Positions 17,866 to 26,448 of a stretch of DNA of 64,000 bases are shown in pieces. The notes below the pieces were generated by a model. It made no database searches, had not been told where the DNA came from, and saw only the letters and a list, made by a program, of their open reading frames with translations. Position 1 is the stretch's first letter. Each line of letters begins with the position of its first letter. This DNA is from Shewanella halotolerans. GTDB lineage: Bacteria > Pseudomonadota > Gammaproteobacteria > Enterobacterales > Shewanellaceae. Made by a program: the position numbers and the translations under genes. The stretch is taken from positions 2,604,001 to 2,668,000 of the forward strand of contig NZ_CP080417.1 in NCBI RefSeq assembly GCF_019457535.1, read 5' to 3'.

Positions 17866-19140
17866 TTAACAGCTTGGCAGGCGAGCCAGGATCAATCCGT
17901 TTCTCGGCGTCACCTTAAGATCGCAAAAGGCGCCTAGGCTCACCTCATAGCCCTGTTCCTGCAGGAAACAGACTCTGTCGAGCAGCAGCCAGAGCTCTAA
18001 GGCCTCACGAAACAGGTGCGCAGCCAGATCGATGCGCCGGGTCATGCACTGGCGCTCGAACCCTTTATCTAAATAATGCTCCTCGTCCCACTGCTCGGGC
18101 AGTTTGACCTGTTTCTGCTCAGCCGCCCAGGCACAAAATTCCCTGAAGCTGCCGCTCAGTTGGCTCTGCTTCACCGCGGGTATCGGCAAGTAGTGTGAGC
18201 TGCCGATCACATCCCGTTGCAGGCTATCGAACCCCAGGCGCCAGCCCACCTCTTTAAGGCGCAGCGCCCTCGCCTTAGCATTGGCGATAACCGAGCGTTG
18301 CAGCGGCAGCTGCAGATCATGTTTACTCAGCAACAATTGGCTCTTCTGGGCGAGACTCGACAGCGGCTGGTAGTGACTATCACTTATCAGATGATAACAA
18401 CAGGGCGCCACCGCCAAGGCGCGGGTTTTCGCCTTGGCCGCGCCGCGCAGCAAACTGAGATGCAGCTCGCCGCAGGCATGCAGGGCGACCGCCTGCTGCT
18501 CGCATTTAAGCAGCTGTTGGGCAGATTCTGACAGGGCATCGCCGCAGACAAAACGCTGGGGCAATTGCCACTGATGGGCAAACTGCGAACCTGCCTCACA
18601 CAACCCCTGCTGCCACTCGAGGCTCACAACAGTGCGTGACTGCCCCTTGGCCAATAGGCGCCCCAGATGCCCCTTACCGGCGCACCATTCCAAGATCTCA
18701 TCATCACTTGGTGTGACTCTCGCGGCGAAGGCGAGGATCTGCTGCCACTTACGCCCCTTGATGTGGGCGCTAAAATGCCCAAGTTCACTCTCGGACAGTC
18801 CCGCACAGGCCTCATCGGCGCTATGCTCTGCGAAGTCTGCATGTGCTAGATCAGAGGGTGCGAGCCCTGCGGCGAGGGTTTTAAGTAAAGACAAGGGCCA
18901 GATTATGCCCCTAGCGGCGAGATCCGCCTCGAGTGCGGGCGCGAGACGCGCGTGCAGCGCTATGCTGTCGCTATCCAGACTATCGAGCTCTTCGTCATCA
19001 AGCTGCCAGAGTAGCTCGGCGAGTCTTGGAAACTCCTCCTGCCAGGGCAAGGCCTCCGCCTCGAAGGCTTTAACCTGCCACAGCGCTCGGCTGCTACTTA
19101 GCAGGTCATCTAAGGCAGTAAACTGCTTGGCATAGGACAT
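17866..19140 (-). CDS. SAM-dependent methyltransferase-domain protein
   Basis: The ATG at 19140 has GAGGAG four bases upstream and is preferred over the ORF start nine codons earlier. The 424-residue protein has a C-terminal methyltransferase core: motif I LEWCAGKGHLGRLLAKG, TVVSLEWQQGLCEAG, and ALHACGELHLSLLRGA. A CCYHLIS motif follows, seen in a family of SAM enzymes that includes rRNA/tRNA modifying proteins. The N-terminal 130 residues are acidic and Leu-rich without a known domain. The substrate is unknown. Confidence 0.7.
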   Translation of the reverse strand: MSYAKQFTALDDLLSSSRALWQVKAFEAEALPWQEEFPRLAELLWQLDDEELDSLDSDSIALHARLAPALEADLAARGIIWPLSLLKTLAAGLAPSDLAHADFAEHSADEACAGLSESELGHFSAHIKGRKWQQILAFAARVTPSDDEILEWCAGKGHLGRLLAKGQSRTVVSLEWQQGLCEAGSQFAHQWQLPQRFVCGDALSESAQQLLKCEQQAVALHACGELHLSLLRGAAKAKTRALAVAPCCYHLISDSHYQPLSSLAQKSQLLLSKHDLQLPLQRSVIANAKARALRLKEVGWRLGFDSLQRDVIGSSHYLPIPAVKQSQLSGSFREFCAWAAEQKQVKLPEQWDEEHYLDKGFERQCMTRRIDLAAHLFREALELWLLLDRVCFLQEQGYEVSLGAFCDLKVTPRNGLILARLPSC

Positions 19141-19267
19141 CTGGCTCCTCGGCATTCTCTGCGGCACTCTTCAACAAAATATAAGGCTAAAAACAAACGC
19201 CGGCGATGATCGACCGCCGGGCGTTAATTGTCAACCAACTTAGGCTACAGCGATAGCGACATGCATC

Positions 19268-20425
19268 TTAAGCCTGCAACTTTTTAAGCGCCATGCGTTT
19301 ACCCAGCCAGACCCCGAGCCCCAGGGGGGCGAAGAAGCAGACCACGAAGAAGAGCACCAGATAGAGGATCAGACTCTTGAGGGTCTTGGTCAGCTCGCTA
19401 AAGGCGCGCTCGACCGCATGCTGGCTTATGGTATCGAGTTCCGCCGCAGCCGCTACGCGCTGACGATTAACCATCTCTTCCAATGCCAGACGTTCCTGCT
19501 TCACCATCTGTTCCAGCGCCTCGCGCTCGACGGAGAGTTTAGCCAGCTTGTCGTCGGTAGACTCGCTCAGCTGCGCCAGCAGCGGGGTCAGCTCGCGGCG
19601 TAGATCCACCGCCAATGTCTGCATCATCTCTGGGCTCTGGGCCATCAACTGCTGAAACTTGGCCGAGGTATCGCTGATGCTCTGCAGTGTCTGCTGCACA
19701 GTCTCAGGGTTGATGTTGGCATGCAGGGCATACAGCTCCGCCTTCCAACCCAGGATCTTAGGCGTCTGCTCGGCGATCATCGCCATGCGATCCGATACGT
19801 CACTCATCACCTCGGGCACAGTACCAAAGGTTGTCACCGCCTCAAATTCGCTGATGTTGCGATAGGCCAGCCAGTCGTTAAAGGCCGAGTGACGGGCGAA
19901 GCTGAGATCGGTAATGGGGTTCTTCGCCACATAATCTAAGATAAAGGACTGATATTGCTCGAACTCATTCGGCTTTACGAAGCCTTTTATGGAGCGCTCA
20001 AAATCTGCCTGCAACACCTTGCTGACCTCAATGGCGATTCTTTGCTGCTCACCAAACAGCGTCTGACCGGCGCCGCTCTCGAAAAACGCGCTCATCTGCG
20101 CCGTTAGCGTCCAGGTATCCACCATGGCCGCGACGGGTGATGCCTGAAAGATCGCCCGCTGCAGCGCCTGTTCGCTGTTGATCTTCCACATTAAAACGTT
20201 GGATTTGATCGCCAGATCATCGCCTTGGTTTAGTGCAATCTGATCCGCCCCCTGCTCCACCTTGGCATAGAAGGTGTGGCTAAAATCTCGGCTAAAGACA
20301 CGCATGTTGAGCTGTGCCTGCGGCAGCGGCTCTATACCGCTCTCGAGTTTAATTTCCAGTAACGAACAGGCAGACAAACTCAACATGCCGATCACCAAGA
20401 GGACAGATCTGTATTTCAGCCCCAT
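19268..20425 (-). CDS. lipoprotein with coiled coil and C-terminal membrane segment
   Basis: The 385-residue protein has lipobox LSAC (Cys20). A long helical body follows, including a coiled coil at about 285-340 (LAKLSVEREALEQMVKQERL, AVERAFSELTKTL), then a hydrophobic segment near 347-375 ending in basic residues. A lipid anchor at one end and a membrane helix at the other could make it a periplasm-spanning tether. No enzymatic motif is seen and I do not recognise the family. Confidence 0.6.
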   Translation of the reverse strand: MGLKYRSVLLVIGMLSLSACSLLEIKLESGIEPLPQAQLNMRVFSRDFSHTFYAKVEQGADQIALNQGDDLAIKSNVLMWKINSEQALQRAIFQASPVAAMVDTWTLTAQMSAFFESGAGQTLFGEQQRIAIEVSKVLQADFERSIKGFVKPNEFEQYQSFILDYVAKNPITDLSFARHSAFNDWLAYRNISEFEAVTTFGTVPEVMSDVSDRMAMIAEQTPKILGWKAELYALHANINPETVQQTLQSISDTSAKFQQLMAQSPEMMQTLAVDLRRELTPLLAQLSESTDDKLAKLSVEREALEQMVKQERLALEEMVNRQRVAAAAELDTISQHAVERAFSELTKTLKSLILYLVLFFVVCFFAPLGLGVWLGKRMALKKLQA

Positions 20426-20586
20426 AACAATACCCCGTTAAAATTCACAACCATTTGAATTTAAATGACTAATAACCAGATGCTAGCACCATTAACCAAG
20501 GCGCACCAGCACAGTCCCTAGTTGAACCCTCACCTTAGCTACTTTAGAATGCCGCCAAGATCACAACTTGAGTATAAACAGTTAAG

Positions 20587-20832
20587 ATGCAATCACCCTG
20601 CGTAGCCCGCTGCGGCTTAAACGAAGAAGATATCTGTATGGGTTGTTTTCGCCACATTGACGAGATTGTCGGTTGGGGCCAGGCAGATGAGGCTCGTCAG
20701 ACAGAGATTTGGGACAATGTGAACAGGCGTAAACAGCAAGGAAAAAGCGGTGAAAACCAGCAGATCATCAGCCGTCAGAAGTGGCTAGAGGCGGAGCAGC
20801 GTCTCGCAGCGCAAGACGCCGATAATGAGTAG
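20587..20832 (+). CDS. DUF1289 (YdhL-like) protein
   Basis: The 81-residue protein begins SPCVARCGLNEEDICMGCFRHI and continues with an EIVGW motif, the DUF1289 signature. Its four conserved Cys suggest a small metal site. It stands alone on the plus strand between leftward genes. The function is not established for the family. Confidence 0.85.
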   Translation: MQSPCVARCGLNEEDICMGCFRHIDEIVGWGQADEARQTEIWDNVNRRKQQGKSGENQQIISRQKWLEAEQRLAAQDADNE

Positions 20833-20842
20833 ATCCTAAGAC

Positions 20843-21208
20843 TTACTTCTTGTTCATCATATTCTTAAGATCGGCGAAGGGATTATAGGTCGCCGCTTCT
20901 ACCTGAGTCTCACTCGTCGGTCCGTACTGGATCAACTCTTCATACTTGGCATGTTCGTTGTCATGGCAATAGAGGCAGAGTAGCTCCCAATTGGAACCAT
21001 CGCTCGGGTTATTGTCATGATTATGATCCCTGTGATGGACCGTCAGTTCCCTGAGATTGGAGTGGGTAAATTCGCGGGTACAACGTCCGCAGATCCAGGG
21101 ATAAAGTTTAAGCGCCTTTTCGCGATAGCCAGACTCACGCTTGGCCTTATATTCGCGGGCCTCAGCCAATACTTTATCTAATTTACTTTGACCTTGATGG
21201 GTAGACAT
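20843..21208 (-). CDS. yajD: HNH nuclease-family protein YajD
   Basis: The 121-residue protein has the YajD order: an N-terminal basic helix, CGRCTREF, the HNH core LTVHHRDHNHDNNP, and LLCLYCHDNEHAKYEE completing the zinc site. It is close in length to E. coli YajD (115). HNH domains cleave DNA, but the role of YajD is not known. Confidence 0.9.
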   Translation of the reverse strand: MSTHQGQSKLDKVLAEAREYKAKRESGYREKALKLYPWICGRCTREFTHSNLRELTVHHRDHNHDNNPSDGSNWELLCLYCHDNEHAKYEELIQYGPTSETQVEAATYNPFADLKNMMNKK

Positions 21209-21338
21209 AAGCTCGTCTCTGTTCTTGCCCCCATGGGGCGACTCAATTTACTGGCAATATACCCATAGTCGCCGCAAAAGGGAATCTTAGGCGCAAATCG
21301 GACTAAGATGTGTTGCATTTCGATAGCTTGCATAGATA

Positions 21339-21866
21339 TTAGACCTTGCCATACCAGCAAAGTGCCAGGGCCAGCGTCTCTTGTATAAATCCGGCCTTTG
21401 CCGCCATATAAGCCTCGCTGTCATGGTGGCAAGATAACGCGGCGATACGCTTTAACTCGGCATATTCACGCGCCTTATCTGGATGCGCTATCAAATAGTC
21501 ACGAAAGGCGCGGTGGCAAGTCAGCTGAGTGCTTCCCGACTGAAACACATGCAGGTGATGACTGCGCTGGGCTGCCCCTTTTTGAAAATAACGCCGACCG
21601 GCAATGCCATGCTCACCCCGCGCCCGATAACCCAGCTTGGCAAGCTCGCTATTTTTGGCATCGAGCGCATCGAGCACATCCAAACGCTCTACCTCGGCTA
21701 AGATATCGATAATGGGTTTGGCCGCCAGTCCCGGCACCGAGGTACTGCCAATATGCTCGATAGTGATGACCCCATCGCCCAGCACGGATTGCAGCAGAGC
21801 CTTCTCCGCTTCAAAGACCCTTGGCCAATGGTCTTGGTAATCGAGCACCTCAAAGATCCGGCTCAT
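21339..21866 (-). CDS. GrpB-family nucleotidyltransferase-like protein
   Basis: The ATG at 21866 (MSRIFEVLDY) has GGAG eight bases upstream, so it is chosen over the ORF start eight codons earlier. The 175-residue protein has IEHIGSTSVPGLAAKPIIDIL, the GrpB/UPF0157 signature of a minimal nucleotidyltransferase fold, and HLHVFQSGS further on. The substrate is unknown. Confidence 0.88.
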   Translation of the reverse strand: MSRIFEVLDYQDHWPRVFEAEKALLQSVLGDGVITIEHIGSTSVPGLAAKPIIDILAEVERLDVLDALDAKNSELAKLGYRARGEHGIAGRRYFQKGAAQRSHHLHVFQSGSTQLTCHRAFRDYLIAHPDKAREYAELKRIAALSCHHDSEAYMAAKAGFIQETLALALCWYGKV

Positions 21867-21918
21867 CTCAACGACTCCAGGCTTATGCACTCAAACAACG
21901 GGCTTAAACAGAAGCGCC

Positions 21919-22653
21919 TCATAGCGTCACCCAGATCTCGCTGACACGCGGGTCGGCGGCGATCATCTTAGGATCATTAGACGCAAATTCTCGAGCCCCC
22001 ATGAGCGATATGGCAGCCTCGTTAAACTCAAGCGGCGTGAGCGTCAGGGTGAGGCTCTGCTCAAACTGAGCCAGCTTACCCTGTTGCCAATTAGTCACCT
22101 GACCACCATAGTCCCACTCAAAACCATACAGACTAAAAGGCCCCTGATTAACTTGCTCAACTTGGCTCAGGCTAGTGCCAATGCTTATCTCACCAAGCAG
22201 TCGCCAGCGACTCTCGGGCGAGCTAATCTGCGCCGTCATACTGCCATCTTGATTGAAGAAAAAGCGAAACTCGCGCTCAGGCTCACCTTTAAAGGCCACA
22301 AAACCTGCTATCGTCTCGCCTTCCCCCATACCAATCTCGGTTGCGGTGATATTGGCCTCACCCAATTTGCTGCGGATCTCATCCAGATTCGCCCCCTTCT
22401 GGATAACCCCAAACTGCTGTCCAGGGATGACGATAAGCGAGGCATCGATTTCTGCTCCTAATACCTGTTCACTACCAAGCGATGGTTCGTCTTTACTCGC
22501 CGTCGAAGACTCTTCTTTAGAAACTGTTGAGGACTCTTTATTCGAAGCCGTTGAGGACTCTTTCATACGAGCCGTTGAGGACTCTTGCGTACAGCCGGCT
22601 TGTAGCAGCGCAAGGGTGATCGCCGCTAGTGTTAAAGTCAGATGGTTCTTCAT
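21919..22653 (-). CDS. lipoprotein with Ser/Thr/Glu repeat linker
   Basis: The 244-residue protein has lipobox LLQAGC (Cys21), then four copies of an eight-residue unit around KESSTASN (residues about 24-58). A globular domain follows with GANLDEIRSKLGEANITATEIGMG, which resembles repeat domains found in small outer-membrane lipoproteins. The repeat linker would hold the domain away from the membrane. The start overlaps the stop of the upstream membrane-protein gene by one base (TAATG), so the two are translationally coupled and probably work together. Confidence 0.65.
   Translation of the reverse strand: MKNHLTLTLAAITLALLQAGCTQESSTARMKESSTASNKESSTVSKEESSTASKDEPSLGSEQVLGAEIDASLIVIPGQQFGVIQKGANLDEIRSKLGEANITATEIGMGEGETIAGFVAFKGEPEREFRFFFNQDGSMTAQISSPESRWRLLGEISIGTSLSQVEQVNQGPFSLYGFEWDYGGQVTNWQQGKLAQFEQSLTLTLTPLEFNEAAISLMGAREFASNDPKMIAADPRVSEIWVTL
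22490..22590 (-). repeat. 24-bp in-frame tandem repeat in the lipoprotein gene
   Basis: Four imperfect 24-bp units encode the ESSTA-containing linker just after the lipobox. The reading frame is kept. Confidence 0.75.
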
Positions 22654-23603
22654 TACGCCTTCCCCTTTTTGATGCTAGTTAACATGTAAAAGGCAAATAG
22701 TGGGCTCAACAAAAACAGTAATGAGAGGAGCTGCATGCTTTCGCCCTGTCTGATGAGGGCAAAAATTGCCAGTAAGTTATCTATATTCACCCAGATATAC
22801 CCCACTAAGATAGCCAGTAAGGCTAAGGCAAAGTAGCGCACCAACCAGACCCCTAGCTTTTGCTCACCGGACAATCGACGATTAAAGCGCGCCACGCCAA
22901 GTCCAAATAGCGGCGTAAGCAAGAGTGTCCAGACCGCCAGATAGTTAAGCCCCATGGGCAAGGTACCGGCAAAGGAAAACAGCGGGTAGACAATATTGTA
23001 AAACAGGGCGATCAACACTAGCTGCCCAAGCAAGGAGAAAACATTACGCATAACGTTTAATTGTTCGTCATCCAGGTCGCGTCTGGCCGCCAAGTACTCA
23101 ATCAAACTGGTGTGGGCGGTGGGGATCAACGCCACCATGGCTAGGGTCATAGAGCACATCACCAACAACATAGATTCGCGGTAGAAAGGAAAGTTTGACA
23201 GCCGATTGGCGATAGCAAAGTAGTCAAACTGCGCAGCGTAGGGGCCGTAGGCTAATGTCAGAAACCAATCGCTTAGCTGACCTAGGCTCGGCACCTCGCC
23301 GCCGATTAAATAGGTGCTTAGCGGCCAGTAGCCAAGATAGAAGGCAGTGGCAGCAAACAGGGGCAAGGAGAACAAGATAAGCACTGTCACAAATATGCTC
23401 ACGCTTTGGCGCATGCCAAGCAGCAAGAGAAGCCAGAGCCCCCAAACGGGATTAGTATAAATAAACAAGGGCTTAGTCAGGGCCACATCCTTGAGGTATG
23501 TGTAGCCTCCCTTGGTTAAGCTATAGGCTAATACGAGGGCGAACAAGAGTGCGACACCAGCGCTTATCTTGCGGCCAATTCCCTTATCGAACATCTCAAA
23601 CAC
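22653..23603 (-). CDS. multi-pass membrane protein of unknown function
   Basis: This 316-residue protein has about seven hydrophobic segments (near 14-34, 45-75, 75-97, 130-160, 190-212, 215-240 and 255-305). There is a cytosolic-looking loop YLAARRDLDDEQLNVMRNV. No transport or enzyme motif is recognised. It is coupled to the downstream lipoprotein gene by a one-base overlap, so a shared envelope role is likely. Confidence 0.6.
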   Translation of the reverse strand: MFEMFDKGIGRKISAGVALLFALVLAYSLTKGGYTYLKDVALTKPLFIYTNPVWGLWLLLLLGMRQSVSIFVTVLILFSLPLFAATAFYLGYWPLSTYLIGGEVPSLGQLSDWFLTLAYGPYAAQFDYFAIANRLSNFPFYRESMLLVMCSMTLAMVALIPTAHTSLIEYLAARRDLDDEQLNVMRNVFSLLGQLVLIALFYNIVYPLFSFAGTLPMGLNYLAVWTLLLTPLFGLGVARFNRRLSGEQKLGVWLVRYFALALLAILVGYIWVNIDNLLAIFALIRQGESMQLLSLLFLLSPLFAFYMLTSIKKGKA

Positions 23604-23726
23604 GACAACCGATCTCCTTGTGTATTATCCCATCCCCAGTCGGAACTAAGCTGTTTTTAGATCATATTAGCGCTCAAACCACCAAACAGCCCAGAGCTCG
23701 AAGCCCAAGCCTAAGCCTGAGCCAGG

Positions 23727-24119
23727 CTAGTTATCGGCAGGATGGTTCACCCCATCACTAGTAACCACCTCGCCGATATCATAAGGATTCACGCCTTCGA
23801 GACATCCCAAATTAACACCATACTCATTCGGGTTAGAACGGCGCTGATGATGGGTATAGATGCCGCAAATCCCACAGAAATAATGCTTCGCGGTATGGGT
23901 ATTAAACTGGTACATCTTAAGCTGCTCTTGCCCCTTAACGACGCTTAGTCCGTCTAGCGTCACCGAGACTACGATAGCCCCCTTGCGGCGACAGATAGAG
24001 CAATCACAGCGCCTGGGCTTCTGTATGCCATTGGGTAGACTCAAGGCCAACTCCACCGCGCCGCAATGACAGCTCGCCTTGTGCACAGACAAAATCTCGG
24101 TATTACCGACTCGTTTCAT
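23727..24119 (-). CDS. GFA / CENP-V domain protein
   Basis: The 130-residue protein carries the zinc-binding cysteines of the glutathione-dependent formaldehyde-activating fold: SCHCGAVEL, CDCSICRRKGAIV, and FCGICGIYTHHQRR, in the usual order and spacing. Members bind glutathione adducts, but many are of unknown substrate. It is preceded by a five-unit 15-bp tandem repeat immediately upstream of the start. Confidence 0.88.
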   Translation of the reverse strand: MKRVGNTEILSVHKASCHCGAVELALSLPNGIQKPRRCDCSICRRKGAIVVSVTLDGLSVVKGQEQLKMYQFNTHTAKHYFCGICGIYTHHQRRSNPNEYGVNLGCLEGVNPYDIGEVVTSDGVNHPADN

Positions 24120-24133
24120 CGTGTTCTCTCCTC

Positions 24134-24208
24134 GCTAGCGCTTAGCTTGATAGCGCCTAGTTTGCTAGCGCTTAAGTTGCTAGCGCTTAAGTTGCTAGCG
24201 CATCGTTT
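24134..24208. repeat. five tandem 15-bp repeats in a leader
   Basis: Units of 15 bp with consensus GCTAGCGCTTAAGTT run head to tail: 24134-24148, 24149-24163, 24164-24178, 24179-24193 and 24194-24208. Two central units are identical. Each contains the self-complementary GCTAGC or AGCGCT. They occupy the gap between the start of the GFA-family gene (24119) and the zinc-ribbon gene upstream (stop at 24242). Confidence 0.85.
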
Positions 24209-24241
24209 AAGCTTTCCAAGACGTTTGTTCTCAATAAAAAA

Positions 24242-24607
24242 TTAGCGACCATGTTGTGATTGCACCACTAAGTCACTCTTCACCTTGGCGCCGCAATAGA
24301 GACAGGTAACATGACGCGGCGCCAGTTTTCTACCACAACCTGAGCAATGAATGGCCGGGGTAAATTTTCCATCGAGCTTACCATCGCGCAGATCGATCTC
24401 CTGGATCTTGGCGACCAGCATCTCCTTGTTAAAGCCTATCTCCTCCAGTAACTCAGACATGGCAAGACACACCATGGAGAGGTGATCTATCTGATCTTGA
24501 AGGCCCTGCAAGCTTACCTCATTGGCTCTGGCGTGAGACTTCGCCTGCCCCGCTTCCCTTGCTAAATCGTTGATTCTGAAGTTTTGAAAAATATCGTATA
24601 TATCCAT
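24242..24607 (-). CDS. small zinc-ribbon protein
   Basis: The 121-residue protein has an N-terminal helical part (DIFQNFRINDLAREA, coiled-coil-like to about residue 75) and a C-terminal zinc ribbon CSGCGRKLAP with CLYCGAKV (residues about 88-110). It starts 12 bp after the next zinc-ribbon gene and is probably cotranscribed. The function is unknown. Confidence 0.65.
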   Translation of the reverse strand: MDIYDIFQNFRINDLAREAGQAKSHARANEVSLQGLQDQIDHLSMVCLAMSELLEEIGFNKEMLVAKIQEIDLRDGKLDGKFTPAIHCSGCGRKLAPRHVTCLYCGAKVKSDLVVQSQHGR

Positions 24608-24619
24608 AACGTCTCCCTG

Positions 24620-25072
24620 TTAAATAAAAAATAGCGCCAATATCGGTGCGGCTACCAGCACCAACAACAAAGGCGCGTAATAGCCAAGCACAAGGTCATA
24701 AATCGACCTACCTCGCTGCAGGCGATGGCGAATCAGCTCCCCAACCTTAGTGGCGATATAAGCATTACTAAGCCATCCAACGATGAATAGCAGCAGGCTT
24801 AACACTATCGCCGCAGTCCCGTGACCCCAAAAGAGAACGGTGACCGGCAACAGCATCACCAGGGGAATATAGGGTAAGGAGGCCAAGGGGCCATAGCCCA
24901 TATAGGTATTTGAAAATGCGCCGATAATAAGGTCTCGCCTTAGGCCTGTAAGTCTCTGCTTAAATGAGGGATTGCACACTTCACAGCTGGGCCGAGCCAA
25001 GCCTTTCGACGCATAATATTTGTGCTGACTGGGTTTATCTTTCCAGCCACAGTGAGGACAGGTCCATGCCAT
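24620..25072 (-). CDS. zinc-ribbon membrane protein
   Basis: The 150-residue protein starts with a zinc ribbon (WTCPHCGWKDKPS, then SCEVCNPSFKQR) at residues 1-40. Two or three membrane helices follow (about 63-85, 85-103, 130-149) separated by a basic loop. It is paired with the downstream zinc-ribbon gene. The role is unknown. Confidence 0.6.
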   Translation of the reverse strand: MAWTCPHCGWKDKPSQHKYYASKGLARPSCEVCNPSFKQRLTGLRRDLIIGAFSNTYMGYGPLASLPYIPLVMLLPVTVLFWGHGTAAIVLSLLLFIVGWLSNAYIATKVGELIRHRLQRGRSIYDLVLGYYAPLLLVLVAAPILALFFI

Positions 25073-25206
25073 AACCGCTTAAACGCCTTTCGCTCTATTC
25101 ATCGGCGCCATTCTCTCGTTCGATATCCGTTCTGGCTAAGGACACTAGCGCAAATAGTAAAACGCATCAAGCAGTTAGCAACCAAGTAAGACAATTGCTC
25201 CAAAAA

Positions 25207-25285
25207 CGGACACAAAAAAGCAGCCCTTAGGCTGCTTTTCTTAATTGAGGATTTAAGACTCAGTACAGAGCTTAGATCTGCTTCA
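25207..25285. repeat. 79-bp direct repeat, distal copy (phoU end plus terminator)
   Basis: The sequence is identical to 28003-28081. It contains the last codons and stop of phoU and the whole phoU terminator, but no other part of phoU. It marks the left border of the AT-rich insertion. The two copies are 2,796 bp apart. Confidence 0.95.
25214..25240 (-). terminator. duplicated phoU terminator
   Basis: The stem AAGCAGCC/GGCTGCTT with a T-run reading leftward is an exact copy of the terminator at 28010-28036. Here it follows the lipoprotein gene of the insertion. Confidence 0.8.
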
Positions 25286-25346
25286 CCGCATCTGATAAAG
25301 CACAAATGACATTGCTATCCTTAAAGCTGAATAATGACAATTACCG

Positions 25347-25880
25347 TTAATTGTAGTCTTGTTGCGTCGACCACTTAGCGACAAATCGACCACCTGCTTC
25401 CGCTATTTTCTCTAGCCGATCACATGCACCTAATGCGACCCCTGAGCCAATCGCCTTTTGAGTAGACCTGACCACCTCGCCATTCCTGACAATGTCGACT
25501 TTTAGCGTCGCGGTAGAACTTGGCCTCAGGGAAAATAATACCCAGCGATGTGGCGTCACATCGATATAGGTAACACGGAGCATGTACTCATCGGGCATTT
25601 CACTATTTCTCGATTTATCTACAAGGATATTAGCTTGGTAGGTTTCTGCCGATGCCCGTATTGAATCAGATAATGTCTGAAGCATAAAACATTCGTTTGC
25701 TACCTTGTCGACGTCCAGGTTTCCGGCAAATTCAGGTGTTGCTAAGAATAAGGTTGGCCTGTTGATATTTGAGGAACCATTTACCTGAACTGGTGCACTC
25801 TCCTGCTTAGGAGTTGCGCCACATGAAGCGAGTACCAAAGACATTAAACCGATCAAAAGTGATTTAGCAATCATAATCAA
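25347..25880 (-). CDS. lipoprotein of unknown function in the phoU insertion
   Basis: The 177-residue protein has a lipobox LASC (Cys20). Its body contains CFMLQTLSDSIRASAETYQANILVDKS, YMLRVTYIDVTPHRWVLFSL and STATLKVDIVRNGEVV, a mixed alpha/beta pattern like small periplasmic lipoproteins. Codon use is AT-rich. It is 36 bp downstream of the TPR membrane-protein gene on the same strand, so the two form a likely operon ending at the duplicated terminator. Confidence 0.65.
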   Translation of the reverse strand: MIMIAKSLLIGLMSLVLASCGATPKQESAPVQVNGSSNINRPTLFLATPEFAGNLDVDKVANECFMLQTLSDSIRASAETYQANILVDKSRNSEMPDEYMLRVTYIDVTPHRWVLFSLRPSSTATLKVDIVRNGEVVRSTQKAIGSGVALGACDRLEKIAEAGGRFVAKWSTQQDYN

Positions 25881-25916
25881 GACTCATAATTTTTAAAAAA
25901 ATCAAATCTGGAAGCA

Positions 25917-26339
25917 TCAATGCTGTACAGCGACATCGGCCTCTTCAAGCTTATCCATGTAACCCAAATAAACATCTACCCCTTCGGCCCAATGAGGATT
26001 TGCCTTTTTAGTTTTAAGGAAATATTCCCTTGCCTTATCGTAACGAGACTTGTGGTAATAGCACAAAGCGATATACCAGTGAGCCTCAACATTGTTTGGG
26101 CGACGTTTTAACAATCGATGGCACTTTTTAAAAAGCTGTTCATACCTTGCTTGCTCGATCAGTAGATCAGCCCCTTCTAATTCTGGTGGACGGTCACTAC
26201 CATCTCCTTTAAACCAAAGCATAAAACTGAAAAAGCATATCGTAAAATAACAAAGCGTCAGTAATCCGGCTATGAAGGTAAAACGATATGACAAACTGTT
26301 TATAGATTCTATCAATGGGGATAACTCAGAAACTTCCAT
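25917..26339 (-). CDS. membrane-anchored TPR protein in the phoU insertion
   Basis: The ATG at 26339 follows GAGAG closely; a GTG three codons upstream is an alternative. The protein has one membrane helix at about residues 22-45 and a soluble part with two tetratricopeptide-like repeats (RYEQLFKKCHRLLKRRPNNV and SRYDKAREYFLKTKKANPHW). TPRs mediate protein contacts. Together with the neighbouring lipoprotein it suggests an envelope-associated pair. No nuclease, toxin or other effector motif is seen. Confidence 0.65.
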   Translation of the reverse strand: MEVSELSPLIESINSLSYRFTFIAGLLTLCYFTICFFSFMLWFKGDGSDRPPELEGADLLIEQARYEQLFKKCHRLLKRRPNNVEAHWYIALCYYHKSRYDKAREYFLKTKKANPHWAEGVDVYLGYMDKLEEADVAVQH

Positions 26340-26394
26340 GACTCTCACAACTTCCCTAACGTATAGCTAGCTTAGCTATATAAAAATTTGGTTA

Positions 26395-26403
26395 GATAAA
26401 ACG
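26395..26403. repeat. target-site duplication, left copy
   Basis: GATAAAACG occurs directly outside the left IS end and again at 27722-27730 outside the right end. Nine base pairs is the duplication length of IS10. Confidence 0.93.
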
Positions 26404-26448
26404 CTAGGGAATCCCCAGATAATTCCCTTTTTATTCAATTCAGTAGAC

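Noticed and set aside
19118..19167. Upstream ORF start for the methyltransferase-domain gene
   Set aside because: The ATG at 19140 has a better-placed GAGGAG and the extra nine residues are not hydrophobic or conserved-looking.
24134..24208. Possible CRISPR-like repeats
   Set aside because: The 15-bp units are directly adjacent with no spacers and no cas genes are near.
25099..25305. 68-codon leftward frame at the left border of the phoU insertion
   Set aside because: It spans the duplicated terminator and intergenic sequence; codon use and content are not gene-like.
26340..26394. An extra attC-like site (CCCTAAC ... GTTAGAT) left of the IS10-like element
   Set aside because: The edges fit loosely, but no matching site exists between the two neighbouring genes and the inner stem is only a short AT-rich palindrome.
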